From Desulfobulbaceae bacterium (GTDB lineage Bacteria > Desulfobacterota > Desulfobulbia > Desulfobulbales > Desulfurivibrionaceae): 64,000 nt of DNA. The DNA lies in NCBI GenBank assembly GCA_004332195.1, contig SJBG01000008.1:38207-102206 (forward strand), in the 5' to 3' direction. The notes beneath the pieces are model-generated. The model was not told the origin of the DNA, ran no database searches, and saw nothing but the letters and a program-made list of their open reading frames with translations. The translations under genes and the position numbers were made by a program. Below are positions 18,877 through 26,514 of the stretch, piece by piece; within the stretch, counting starts at the first letter, position 1, and each line of letters opens with the position of its first letter.

Positions 18877-19017
18877 GGCCACCTTGAAAAATTGCTCTTT
18901 CGCCCGATTTCTGCGTTATGCTCAAAAAACTATCCTCGGAATATCAACCATATACCTGCGGTAATTTTTTTCGCATGCCTTGAACTCGAACAAAATAGCT
19001 AATTTTTCAAGGTGGCC
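18877..19017 (-). repeat. MITE-like element, copy E, on the dsrP stop codon
   Basis: 141 bp in reverse orientation, flanked by perfect 4-bp repeat TAAA (18873-18876 and 19018-19021). The dsrP stop TAG (19019-19017) takes TA from the target duplication and G from the element's last base. The sequence beyond the far flank begins with G, so the uninterrupted gene would also have ended in TAG. Confidence 0.93.
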
Positions 19018-20186
19018 TAAAGTCCTTTTTCCAGTTTAACGCTGATCGCCACCTTATAGAGAATGGTCAGAATCAGGCCGCCGGTGGCCCAAACAGCCGC
19101 GGTGATCCCAAGCTCGATAATGGTGGGGTAATACTGAGTCACCTGGCCGAAGGGATTAGGGACAAACCCGCCCAAGACCATACCCAAGCCCTTGTCGATC
19201 CAGAGCGAAAGAAATATCATGGCGCAGGAAACTCCCAGCAGCAGATCGGACTTGCGCGAGCGGGCCATAAGAATCAGCGCGATACCGATAACCCCGATTA
19301 CCACTGAAGCCTGCATGTACGGCACCAGATTATTAAAGATCAAGCCGTCTCGTTCCAGGCCGAAGAAGAGGTAATCCTTGGTGTACATCTTACTTGGATA
19401 CTGACTGTAGTAGGCAACGAAAAATTCGCAGGCCAGGAAAAAGAAGTTGATAATCGCCGCGTAGGTAATAATGGTAACCAGCTTGTCCTTAGCCATTTGG
19501 CCTACCCGGAAAAGCGTGTTGCGCTCAAGAACCAGGGCAATAATCAGCAAAAGAGCCGGGCCGGCGGCAAAGGCCGAGGCCAGGAAGCGAGGAGCCATGA
19601 TTGCGGTAAGCCAGTAATCACGGCCCGGCAGACCAGCATAAAGAAACGCGGTAACGGTGTGAATGCTGACCGCCCATGGGATGGACAGGTAAATAAAAGG
19701 TTTCACCCAGTTGGCATACTTGACCCCCTTGTACTCGGAGTGCAAAATCGCCCAACCGCACAACAGATTTAAGGCCAGGTAACCGTTAAGCACGATCATG
19801 TCCCAGAACATTATGGACTGGGGAGAGGGGTGGAGGATCACGTTAAAGGCCCGCATCGGTTGGCCAAGATCGGCGATGATAAACATCAAACACATCACCA
19901 CGGCGGCGATAGCCATGAACTCGCCCAAAATGGTGATCCGACCGAACGCCTTGTAGTTATGAAGATAGTAGGGGAGCACCAGCATCAAACCGCCGGCGGC
20001 AACCCCGACCAGAAAAGTAAATTGGGAAATATAGAGGCCCCAGGACACATCACGGCTCATCCCGGTGACCCCCAAACCATGGGTAAATTGCTGGGCGTAG
20101 CACCAACCGCCCACGGCGATGACCGCCAACAGACACGCTATCCAGATCCAGTATCCTTTACTCCCCTGAAACGCTTTTTCAATCAT
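19017..20186 (-). CDS. dsrP: DsrP, integral membrane subunit of the DsrMKJOP complex
   Basis: 389-residue NrfD/PsrC-like protein with about ten hydrophobic segments, e.g. 'IWIACLLAVIAVGGWCYA' and 'FLVGVAAGGLMLVLPYYL'. It sits in the inner membrane and exchanges electrons between the quinone pool and DsrO/DsrJ on the periplasmic side. Last gene of the operon, 11 bp after dsrO. Length is typical. The stop codon lies on the boundary of a MITE insertion without loss of coding sequence. Confidence 0.95.
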   Translation of the reverse strand: MIEKAFQGSKGYWIWIACLLAVIAVGGWCYAQQFTHGLGVTGMSRDVSWGLYISQFTFLVGVAAGGLMLVLPYYLHNYKAFGRITILGEFMAIAAVVMCLMFIIADLGQPMRAFNVILHPSPQSIMFWDMIVLNGYLALNLLCGWAILHSEYKGVKYANWVKPFIYLSIPWAVSIHTVTAFLYAGLPGRDYWLTAIMAPRFLASAFAAGPALLLIIALVLERNTLFRVGQMAKDKLVTIITYAAIINFFFLACEFFVAYYSQYPSKMYTKDYLFFGLERDGLIFNNLVPYMQASVVIGVIGIALILMARSRKSDLLLGVSCAMIFLSLWIDKGLGMVLGGFVPNPFGQVTQYYPTIIELGITAAVWATGGLILTILYKVAISVKLEKGL

Positions 20187-20197
20187 GACCGATCACC

Positions 20198-21010
20198 TTA
20201 AACGATATAGAAGATGGATGGACGGGTGCCCAGGGACCCTCGCCGGGTTATCGTAAATTTTTCGCGCAGCACCTGACTGATTGCCGATTGCGGATCGTTG
20301 AGATTACCAAAGAAAATGGCCTCGTAAGCTGCGGCCTCTTCGACACAGGCCGGTAGTTCCCCAACCGCCAGGCGATGCGCGCAGAAATTGCATTTTTCCA
20401 CGACTCCTATGGTGCGCGTCGGATACCTGCGGTTAAGCTTGCGAATCAACGGATTGCCACGCTCGTTCTTACCACGAGGATCTAACCAGTTGAAGTTGCG
20501 GGCCCCGTAAGGGCAGGCCGCCATACAGAAGCGACAGCCGATGCAGCGATGATAGTCCATGGCCACCACCCCGTCGGCCTTCTTAAAGGTCGCCCTAGTG
20601 GGACAAACCCGAACGCAGGGGGGGTTATCGCAGTGATTACAGAGGGCAAGAACGGGCGTACCCTGCAACTTCTCGGCTTGACGATAGTGAGTATCTTTAA
20701 CAAAGACGTGCTCGAACTTATCGGTCCAGAGCCACTTGACCTGGTGATCGGGGTTAGCGAAATCGGGCACGTTATGGATGGAGTGACAAGCATCAATGCA
20801 GCGCTGGGCCAGGCCGCGATGTTCGATAAACTTGTTGATATCGATGACCATCCCCAATCGGGTCTCGGCCTTGGTCTTTACCACCCCGGCCCGGCGCAAA
20901 CCAGAGGCCGCAGCCTCGCCGCTCAGCAGGGCATGAAAAGCAGAAGATGCCCCGATCCCCGCCACCGTAACCCCGGCCAGTTTGAGAAAATCTCGCCTGT
21001 CCTTATTCAT
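20198..21010 (-). CDS. dsrO: DsrO, periplasmic ferredoxin-like subunit
   Basis: 270 residues. A Tat signal ('KDRRDFLKLAGVTVAGIGASS') exports the folded protein. Four-cysteine groups follow for [4Fe-4S] clusters: 'CNHCDNPPCVRVCP', 'CIGCRFCMAACPYGA' and 'CNFCAHRLAVGELPAC'. It passes electrons between DsrP and DsrJ. The ATG overlaps the dsrJ stop (ATGA). The ribosome-binding site GAGGAGG is present twice because of an 18-bp tandem duplication (21011-21046), with the nearer copy 10 nt from the ATG. Confidence 0.95.
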   Translation of the reverse strand: MNKDRRDFLKLAGVTVAGIGASSAFHALLSGEAAASGLRRAGVVKTKAETRLGMVIDINKFIEHRGLAQRCIDACHSIHNVPDFANPDHQVKWLWTDKFEHVFVKDTHYRQAEKLQGTPVLALCNHCDNPPCVRVCPTRATFKKADGVVAMDYHRCIGCRFCMAACPYGARNFNWLDPRGKNERGNPLIRKLNRRYPTRTIGVVEKCNFCAHRLAVGELPACVEEAAAYEAIFFGNLNDPQSAISQVLREKFTITRRGSLGTRPSIFYIV

Positions 21011-21447
21011 TTTAAGATAACCTCCTCATTTAAGATAACCTCCTCATTGGTCCAGCTTAAGAGGGCCTCCTCACTGGTCGGTTCGAGATGACAATCCCAA
21101 CAGTTGGGGTCGACAGCCGTATAAACGTGGCACTGGGCACAGAAATTTTGCTTATCACGGTGGCAGCTCATGCACCCTTTTTGCAAACTACGCTCATAAC
21201 GCACGCCGCCAGTGGTAACGCCGAAGCGCGGCCCACTCTTGCGCAGAATATCGTCACGCCACTCGTTAAGGAGAACCATGTGGCTTGTCCGCATGTACAG
21301 GACATCACGCACGCATTCAGGGTGTTCGGCCGCAGGCATCTGAAGAACAGGTGGTTGCTGGGCTTTACCGGCGTTGTACCAGATGGGAAAGGTCACCAGG
21401 CCGACAAAGACGAGTAATGCTGAAATGATTCGTCCGCTTCCGTACAT
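21007..21447 (-). CDS. dsrJ: DsrJ, triheme cytochrome c subunit
   Basis: 146 residues. N-terminal uncleaved signal anchor ('IISALLVFVGLVTFPIWY') and three CxxCH haem sites (CMSCH, CAQCH, CWDCH), as known for DsrJ, where one haem has unusual ligation. Located on the periplasmic face. The C-terminus ends in the repeated peptide 'NEEVIL-NEEVIL' produced by the 18-bp duplication that also doubles the dsrO ribosome site. It lies 3 bp after dsrK. The extra six residues are probably harmless. Confidence 0.95.
   Translation of the reverse strand: MYGSGRIISALLVFVGLVTFPIWYNAGKAQQPPVLQMPAAEHPECVRDVLYMRTSHMVLLNEWRDDILRKSGPRFGVTTGGVRYERSLQKGCMSCHRDKQNFCAQCHVYTAVDPNCWDCHLEPTSEEALLSWTNEEVILNEEVILK
21011..21046 (-). 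repeat. 18-bp tandem duplication carrying the dsrO ribosome-binding site
   Basis: Two perfect copies of TTTAAGATAACCTCCTCA (plus-strand reading). On the coding strand each has a GAGGAGG Shine-Dalgarno core preceded by AT. It lies at the dsrJ 3' end and dsrO 5' end. Confidence 0.93.
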
Positions 21448-21450
21448 GTT

Positions 21451-23097
21451 TTAACCCTCCACTCCTGTCAGGGGCGCGAAACGGAGATCCATTTCCCGCT
21501 CTTTTTCTCCCTCCATAATGAGGGCGTTACCGACCAGTTCCGAAACCCCGCAGACTTCCACCTCGGGATTCCAGTATTGATTAAGGGCCAGCAAGGTGGC
21601 CCGATCAAGAGCACAGATACAAGAGAGCATATTGACCCCGTGCCGGTTAGCGACATAACCCACCGCATTAGCCCGGGGCAGGCCGGCCCGCATCCGCAGA
21701 TCCATGATCTCATTGGTATTGAGACCGGTGCCGCTGCCGCAGCAGAAGGTTTTTTCCCGAATGGTGTTTTCCGGCATTTCGTAAAAGTTATTGCAGACGC
21801 TGTTGAGCAGATAACGAGGCTCGTCCAACAGACCCATGCCGCGCGCGGGGTTACAGGAATCGTGGTAAGTGACAACCCGGTGGTCGTTGCGGCTCTTATC
21901 GATTTTAAGTTTGTTGTGGTAGATCAAGTCGGCGGTGAATTCGTTGATATGCACCATCTTGGTGCTGGCCGCGTTGGTAAAAACCGTGCCGGTAATCGAC
22001 GATTTGGGCTGTTCGAGAAAATCCGCCGGGCCGTTCATGGTGTCCATGTACTGGTGCACAACCCGCCACATATGACCGCATTCGCCGCCTAAAATCCATT
22101 TGACCCCCAGGCGCTTGGCCTCGGCATATATTTTGGCGTTGAGTTTTTTCATCAACTGGTTGTTGGTAAACAGACCAAAGTTACCGCCCTCCGAGGCGTA
22201 GGTGCTGATGGTGTAGTCCAGACCGATATGGTCGAATATCAGCAGATAGCCCATGAAGGTAAAGATCCCGGGATCGGCAAAAACATCAGCCGAGGGAATG
22301 ACAAACAGGTGCTCCGCCCCCTTACGGTTGAAGCTGAGACTTTGCAGCCGCACGCCGGTGGCCTCTTCAATGTCGTCCAAAAGAAACTCGGCGTTTTCCT
22401 TAAAGGTGTGCGGCTGCAAGCCAAGATGGTTGCCGGTGCGGTTAGAGTTAGCCGCCGGCTCCAAAATCCAGTTGGTATTGACCCCGACCAGGTGGAGCAG
22501 CTCGCGGCCCATCATGGTTATTTCGGCGGCATCAATCCCGTAGGGGCAGAAAACCGAACAGCGTCGACACTCGGTGCACTGATAGTAGTACATGAACCAT
22601 TCCTTCAAAACTTTGAAGGTCATGGGCCGGGCCCCGGCGATTTCACCCAGAATTTTGCCGGCTAAGGTGAAGTTATTGCGATAGACTGAACGCAGTAGTT
22701 CGGCCCGCAAAACCGGCATGTTTTTGGGATCACCGGTACCGAGAAAAAAATGGCACTTATCGGCGCAGGCCCCGCAGCGCACGCAGCAATCCATAAAAAC
22801 TTTTAATGAGCGAAACTTATCCAACCGCTCCTTAATCCCGTCAATGATAATTTCCTGCCAATTTTCCGGCAGTTGCCAGTCGTCGCTCTCCACGTCCCAA
22901 TCGCGAGGCTCACCAAAAATACCGGACAGGTTCTTGCGGTGATACTCGACGATACTCTTTTTGGCCGGATAGCAGTAATTGCCCGGCTTAAAGATCGCCT
23001 CCACCTCCCACCAGTTACCGGTGGGCACGGCGCCAGTTATCAGGGACGGCTCCGTGACCACCTTCGCCTTCATCTCTGCTACTTTGGTATCTGCCAT
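21451..23097 (-). CDS. dsrK: DsrK, HdrD-like iron-sulfur subunit
   Basis: 548 residues, cytoplasmic. Two ferredoxin-type motifs ('CVRCGACADKCHF', 'CTECRRCSVFCPYG') are followed by a CCG domain ('SCNPARGMG', 'FCCGSGTG') that binds the special [4Fe-4S] cluster shared with heterodisulfide reductase HdrD. DsrK reduces the DsrC trisulfide or disulfide, linking the membrane complex to sulfite reduction. It follows dsrM after a 100-bp spacer that contains a GGGGCAA tandem repeat. Start ATG at 23097 has an AAGGAAC site. Confidence 0.95.
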   Translation of the reverse strand: MADTKVAEMKAKVVTEPSLITGAVPTGNWWEVEAIFKPGNYCYPAKKSIVEYHRKNLSGIFGEPRDWDVESDDWQLPENWQEIIIDGIKERLDKFRSLKVFMDCCVRCGACADKCHFFLGTGDPKNMPVLRAELLRSVYRNNFTLAGKILGEIAGARPMTFKVLKEWFMYYYQCTECRRCSVFCPYGIDAAEITMMGRELLHLVGVNTNWILEPAANSNRTGNHLGLQPHTFKENAEFLLDDIEEATGVRLQSLSFNRKGAEHLFVIPSADVFADPGIFTFMGYLLIFDHIGLDYTISTYASEGGNFGLFTNNQLMKKLNAKIYAEAKRLGVKWILGGECGHMWRVVHQYMDTMNGPADFLEQPKSSITGTVFTNAASTKMVHINEFTADLIYHNKLKIDKSRNDHRVVTYHDSCNPARGMGLLDEPRYLLNSVCNNFYEMPENTIREKTFCCGSGTGLNTNEIMDLRMRAGLPRANAVGYVANRHGVNMLSCICALDRATLLALNQYWNPEVEVCGVSELVGNALIMEGEKEREMDLRFAPLTGVEG

Positions 23098-23141
23098 GAT
23101 CGTTGTTCCTTATCGTCAATAATTGTTTGCGTCTTGCACAC

Positions 23142-23169
23142 GGGGCAAGGGGCAAGGGGCAAGGGGCAA
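23142..23169. repeat. Heptamer tandem repeat in the dsrM-dsrK spacer
   Basis: Four perfect copies of GGGGCAA, followed by GGGGGCCC. It lies between the dsrM stop and dsrK start, where length changes by slippage would not disturb any frame but could alter mRNA structure near the dsrK start. Confidence 0.9.
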
Positions 23170-23198
23170 GGGGGCCCAAAAGGGCAGAACCAGCGTCA

Positions 23199-24251
23199 TC
23201 AAGTTTTGGCTTGTTCAGTCGAGGCTTGAGCGGCTTCTTCCGGCTCGGCTACCGCGAGTTCCTGGTCCACTGGTAAATCGGCGCCAATCATGACTTCGCG
23301 GAATTCATCTTCGTAAGCCGCGTAAGAACGAGGCTTGATCTTGGGGTCGTTCCACGGATTTTTGTGGCGCACCATCCGGCTGTTATTGGCCATATTGCGC
23401 GTCGGGCTCATAAAAACTCCACCGGCATGCATCAGCTTGCTGAAAGGAAAATAGACCAACAAGACGCAAACCAGAAAGATGTGGACAAAAAAGACCACGC
23501 CAATTTCATCACTAATTGCCGGGGTGAAGGTGGTCAGCCCGACGCTCAGCTCCTTGATCGCCACGACATCAACCCGAAAGACGTGCCGCATCAGAATACC
23601 GCTGAGCCCGATGGCAAAGAGCAACAGCAAGGGAAAATAATCGGCGGGTAGGGAGATGTAGCGAAGATAGGGTTTCACCAGGCGGCGCAGAAAGAGAAAA
23701 GATACCGCCGCCAGCAGGATGAAGCCAGACAGGTAAATGGTAGTAGCCCCGATTTCAAGAAAACCGTCGATAAACTTCAGGGGAAGCACAAAACCCACAA
23801 TGGGGTCGGTAAAGAGGCGCATATGGCGCAGAATAATAACCAGCAAGCTGTAGTGGAAGAGCAGGGCGAAGAGCCAGAGCCACTTACTGGAGCCGTAAGC
23901 CAACTTGGGGCCATCGTGAACTGAGGCCTGGGTGTTGCGAAAGAGCGAGCGGAACAACAAAACTTCCAGCAGCACCCGCCCGACTGCTCCGGCCTTGGTA
24001 GATGGGCAGTCCAGCTTGTTCTGCCTGATAAAAGGCAGGGAGTTAGCCTGTCCGCAGGTAGTGGTGATCCGAAAGGGCACCGGCGACTTAGCCCAGCTCA
24101 CCACCCTATAGATAAATCCACCAAGAAAAACAATAATTGCCAGATAAGGCAGCACTATGCCTAGCAAAACTTGCCCGCCAGGCACCTGGGCCAACACCAA
24201 GGCGACCAGGATTAGCGCCACAACCGCGATAAAGGCTTGCAGGACTCTCAT
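23199..24251 (-). CDS. dsrM: DsrM, haem b membrane subunit (NarI-like)
   Basis: 350 residues, with about six membrane segments including two at the N-terminus ('FIAVVALILVALVLAQV', 'VLPYLAIIVFLGGFIY'). The conserved histidines in 'FHYSLLVIILRHMRLF' and in 'FFVHIFLVCVLLVYF' are placed to bind haem b. It oxidises or reduces menaquinone and passes electrons to DsrK. The C-terminus is a Glu/Ala-rich tail. First gene of dsrMKJOP, with a GAGGTAATGG ribosome site. The regulator-like gene upstream is 68 bp away on the same strand. Confidence 0.94.
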   Translation of the reverse strand: MRVLQAFIAVVALILVALVLAQVPGGQVLLGIVLPYLAIIVFLGGFIYRVVSWAKSPVPFRITTTCGQANSLPFIRQNKLDCPSTKAGAVGRVLLEVLLFRSLFRNTQASVHDGPKLAYGSSKWLWLFALLFHYSLLVIILRHMRLFTDPIVGFVLPLKFIDGFLEIGATTIYLSGFILLAAVSFLFLRRLVKPYLRYISLPADYFPLLLLFAIGLSGILMRHVFRVDVVAIKELSVGLTTFTPAISDEIGVVFFVHIFLVCVLLVYFPFSKLMHAGGVFMSPTRNMANNSRMVRHKNPWNDPKIKPRSYAAYEDEFREVMIGADLPVDQELAVAEPEEAAQASTEQAKT

Positions 24252-24319
24252 TGACCATTACCTCGCTTCGTTACTTGTGAGTATTTAAGGAAGAACCTAT
24301 TGCCCTTCGGGCAAAGGGG

Positions 24320-24901
24320 TCATGGGTTAACGGTTAACCCTGGGATTTTATCCGCCAACCGGGATGCTGAACAACCGTGCTGGGTGTGCATATAATTCAT
24401 GCTTTTGATTTCGTTGATCTGAGTTTGAAAAAGTCGCTCCCGACTAGCCATGTAAAGATCAAAAACTACCAAGGCCACCCGATCGACAATGTCATAAAAA
24501 CGCTCCCATTCCGCCGCAATTACCACCAGATTGCGTTCTTGGCCAACGAACTGACGCACTACGGTTTTCAGGTCAAAAATGAAAAGCACTGCTGAGGCCG
24601 GGGTAAAGGTCTGAACGGCCCGGATCTTGACGAAGGTTGCCAGCTCGTTCCGAATTTGCTCCATATTTGGTTCCGAATCCGGCTGATCAAAAAGTAAGGA
24701 ATAAACGGCGCTGAGGGTGTGCCGGGTACTGTAGCCCACGGGATTGGCGAAGCGGTCTTGTTCCCGTTTGAAAATAGCGGAGGCATCCGCAGCATAACCA
24801 TCCAGGACTCGATTGATCCAGCGCTGCTGAATTTCCCCTTTGTTTTCCTCTAAAAACCGCGCTAACCTCATCTCCTGGTTCTCCACCTTATTAAAAGCCA
24901 T
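24320..24901 (-). CDS. RsbRD-N-like (RsbT co-antagonist) domain protein upstream of dsrM
   Basis: About 193 residues from ATG 24901 (the track start at 24907 is a GTG two codons earlier). The fold resembles the N-terminal domain of RsbR-type stressosome sensors: 'LARFLEENKGEIQQRWINRVL' at the start and helical segments with 'ERFYDIVDRVALVVFDLYMASRE' at the end. No STAS domain follows, so it is a stand-alone sensory module. From memory of related genomes, such genes often precede dsrMKJOP. The 68-bp gap and shared strand suggest co-transcription. Role in sensing or assembly is inferred. Confidence 0.7.
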   Translation of the reverse strand: MAFNKVENQEMRLARFLEENKGEIQQRWINRVLDGYAADASAIFKREQDRFANPVGYSTRHTLSAVYSLLFDQPDSEPNMEQIRNELATFVKIRAVQTFTPASAVLFIFDLKTVVRQFVGQERNLVVIAAEWERFYDIVDRVALVVFDLYMASRERLFQTQINEIKSMNYMHTQHGCSASRLADKIPGLTVNP

Positions 24902-25086
24902 TCCCACCCTAAAAGAGGGGTTGGTGAATGATCACTCGGAAACTAGTGGGGTACCGGTAGCATATTTGTCCAGCCATTTCAAGATAAAACTAAAGAAACG
25001 GGAACAAAAAAATATGGAGACGAACCAAGACACGACAAGGAAAGGAGTTGGGTTACTGGTGGGGAAAAAAGCTACGGAGAAAAGGG

Positions 25087-25512
25087 TCAGGTTACGGTAT
25101 CAACCAGCAGACCCATCTCTTTCTCCAGGTTTCGCAGGAGGGTTGGAAGCTCATCGATGGTGATGGTTAGATCGGTGGTAATTAAGCTTACTTCATCACT
25201 GGCGCAATCGTAAATATCGAGCAAATAGCCGTCTGCGGTTTTGGTCAGCAACAGCCTTAAAAAAATGTCGTTCCGCTCAAAACCGCGGTTGGCTTGCGCC
25301 ACCAAGCTGCGCACTTCCCGCTCTTCTTCCGCATTAAGATACTGACGACGAGGCGAAGGACGTGCCTCATCGCGATCACGCTCCCACTCTCGCTTGAAAA
25401 CCCCTAACCTGGCCGCCGAAGCAACCGCGTCAACTGGCACCACCTTACGTTCCTGGCGGTAGGCCTTGACCGGCAACACCAAGGGAAACCTAAACTCATC
25501 GGAGATAACCAT
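25087..25512 (-). CDS. Hypothetical protein of about 141 residues
   Basis: Start chosen at ATG 25512 ('MVISDEFRFPLVLP'), with a GAGGTG site 5 nt upstream; the track start is ten codons longer. Soluble and charged, no signal peptide or membrane segment. A central charged stretch ('REWERDRDEARPSPRRQYLNAEEEREV') precedes a C-terminal region with alternating beta-like segments ('GYLLDIYDCASDEVSLITTDLTITID'). Not a family I recognise. It lies upstream of the RsbRD-N-like gene on the same strand, 185 bp away, and could share regulation with the dsr region. Composition and ribosome site support a real gene. Confidence 0.6.
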   Translation of the reverse strand: MVISDEFRFPLVLPVKAYRQERKVVPVDAVASAARLGVFKREWERDRDEARPSPRRQYLNAEEEREVRSLVAQANRGFERNDIFLRLLLTKTADGYLLDIYDCASDEVSLITTDLTITIDELPTLLRNLEKEMGLLVDTVT

Positions 25513-25542
25513 AACACACCTCAACAACCCTCCAGGGATCAT

Positions 25543-25938
25543 CCTCCAGCTGGCGGGTCGGCCAGGAACGTTAAAACTGTTAGCAACTCCTTCCTACTCC
25601 TAGTCTGCCTCCTGGTCTGCTGTTCGGCAACTTCCGCCCATTTCATTAAATCAAAAAATAATTCGAACCACACTATCATGTCGACGGTTCAGCATTAAAG
25701 CTCCAAGTACGTAGGAGATATTTTCCCTTTGACCCTGCGGATGAATTCGGTGTAGGCTGAAGATGCAATCAGGCTCTGCCCGGCCTTTGCAATTTCATCG
25801 AACCGTTGTCGCAGAGTTTCGAACGAGGGAAATCTTTTTTGCCGGTTGCATCTTCTTGTGTTAAAAATCTATCTAAACAGCTACGACTTAACGGTTTATA
25901 TGGGAAAGAACTCAAAAAATAGCCTAACGGAGGGGATC
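25543..25938. other. Intergenic region upstream of the PII-like gene, with a possible gene remnant
   Basis: About 395 bp, more AT-rich than neighbours. It should contain the promoter of the PII-like gene. On the minus strand a coding-like stretch ends at 25695 (see next entry). No MITE copy. Confidence 0.45.
25695..25862 (-). pseudogene. Possible C-terminal gene remnant
   Basis: Minus-strand frame of about 55 codons without an ATG, reading '...RFPSFETLRQRFDEIAKAG', then 'QSLIASSAYTEFIRRVKG', then a terminal 'YLEL'. The peptide is amphipathic and protein-like rather than random, but it is preceded by a stop and has no start. I do not recognise the family. It may be the tail of a lost gene; chance is not excluded. 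Confidence 0.3.
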
Positions 25939-26262
25939 ATGGAATTTTGCAAGATGAAAATGGTGGTGATAATCACCGAGGCTTCTATCCTGGACAATAT
26001 CATAAAGGCCATAACGGACCTTGGGGTGAACGGCTATACGGTCTCGGCGGTCACGGGCAAAGGGGAGAGGGGAATCAGAGGGGGTAGCGGGATGCTTGAT
26101 TCTTTATTTAAAAATGTCAAGATAGCGATCATCACCGATGAGAGTACGGCTAAGAAGATCATGATAATGGTTAAAGATGACTTTTTTGAAAATCATGCCG
26201 GTATAACCTATGCGAAAGACGTGGAGGTGGATTGCCGCGAGAGATTTACATCGAACAAGTGA
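25939..26262 (+). CDS. PII-like signalling protein (GlnB/SbtB superfamily)
   Basis: 107 residues from ATG 25939, which has a strong GGAGGGG site; the longer track start (25846) is rejected. The fold order matches PII: 'KMVVIITEASILDNIIKAITDLGVNGYTVS' as beta1-alpha1, 'VTGKGERGIRGGSG' at the T-loop base, then 'KIAIITDESTAKKIMIMV'. The T-loop is short and the GlnB uridylylation tyrosine motif is absent, placing it among the PII-like group. Such proteins bind nucleotides and usually control a neighbouring transporter, but none is adjacent. Codon use is more AT-rich than neighbours, suggesting transfer. Confidence 0.75.
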   Translation: MEFCKMKMVVIITEASILDNIIKAITDLGVNGYTVSAVTGKGERGIRGGSGMLDSLFKNVKIAIITDESTAKKIMIMVKDDFFENHAGITYAKDVEVDCRERFTSNK

Positions 26263-26360
26263 GCGCGCTTGTAGATTAAGCTCAAGGAGAAGATATCAGG
26301 CCTCAATAGAGTCCATGCCAAGCAAAAAACACTCCTAAATTCGTGAGTTATATCGCCATC

Positions 26361-26386
26361 CTCCGCTAATGCGGGAGCGCTTTTTA
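26361..26386 (+). terminator. Probable terminator after the PII-like gene
   Basis: CTCCGC-TAAT-GCGGGAG with one bulged G, then CGCTTTTTAG. It lies 100 bp downstream of the PII-like stop, on the plus strand. Confidence 0.6.
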
Positions 26387-26514
26387 GAAAATCGCGGATG
26401 CCAATCCGGGCATAACGTGCGGTAATGCTGGCACATACCGCTTCCTGTCTGTTTTCTGAAAAAATAGCTCAAACAGGCAAATAGCCAACGCAACTCTCCA
26501 GCCGAGCCGTCGTT

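Noticed and set aside
24840-25163. 107-aa plus-strand ORF over the RsbRD-N-like gene start
   Set aside because: Overlaps two minus-strand genes and has a random composition.
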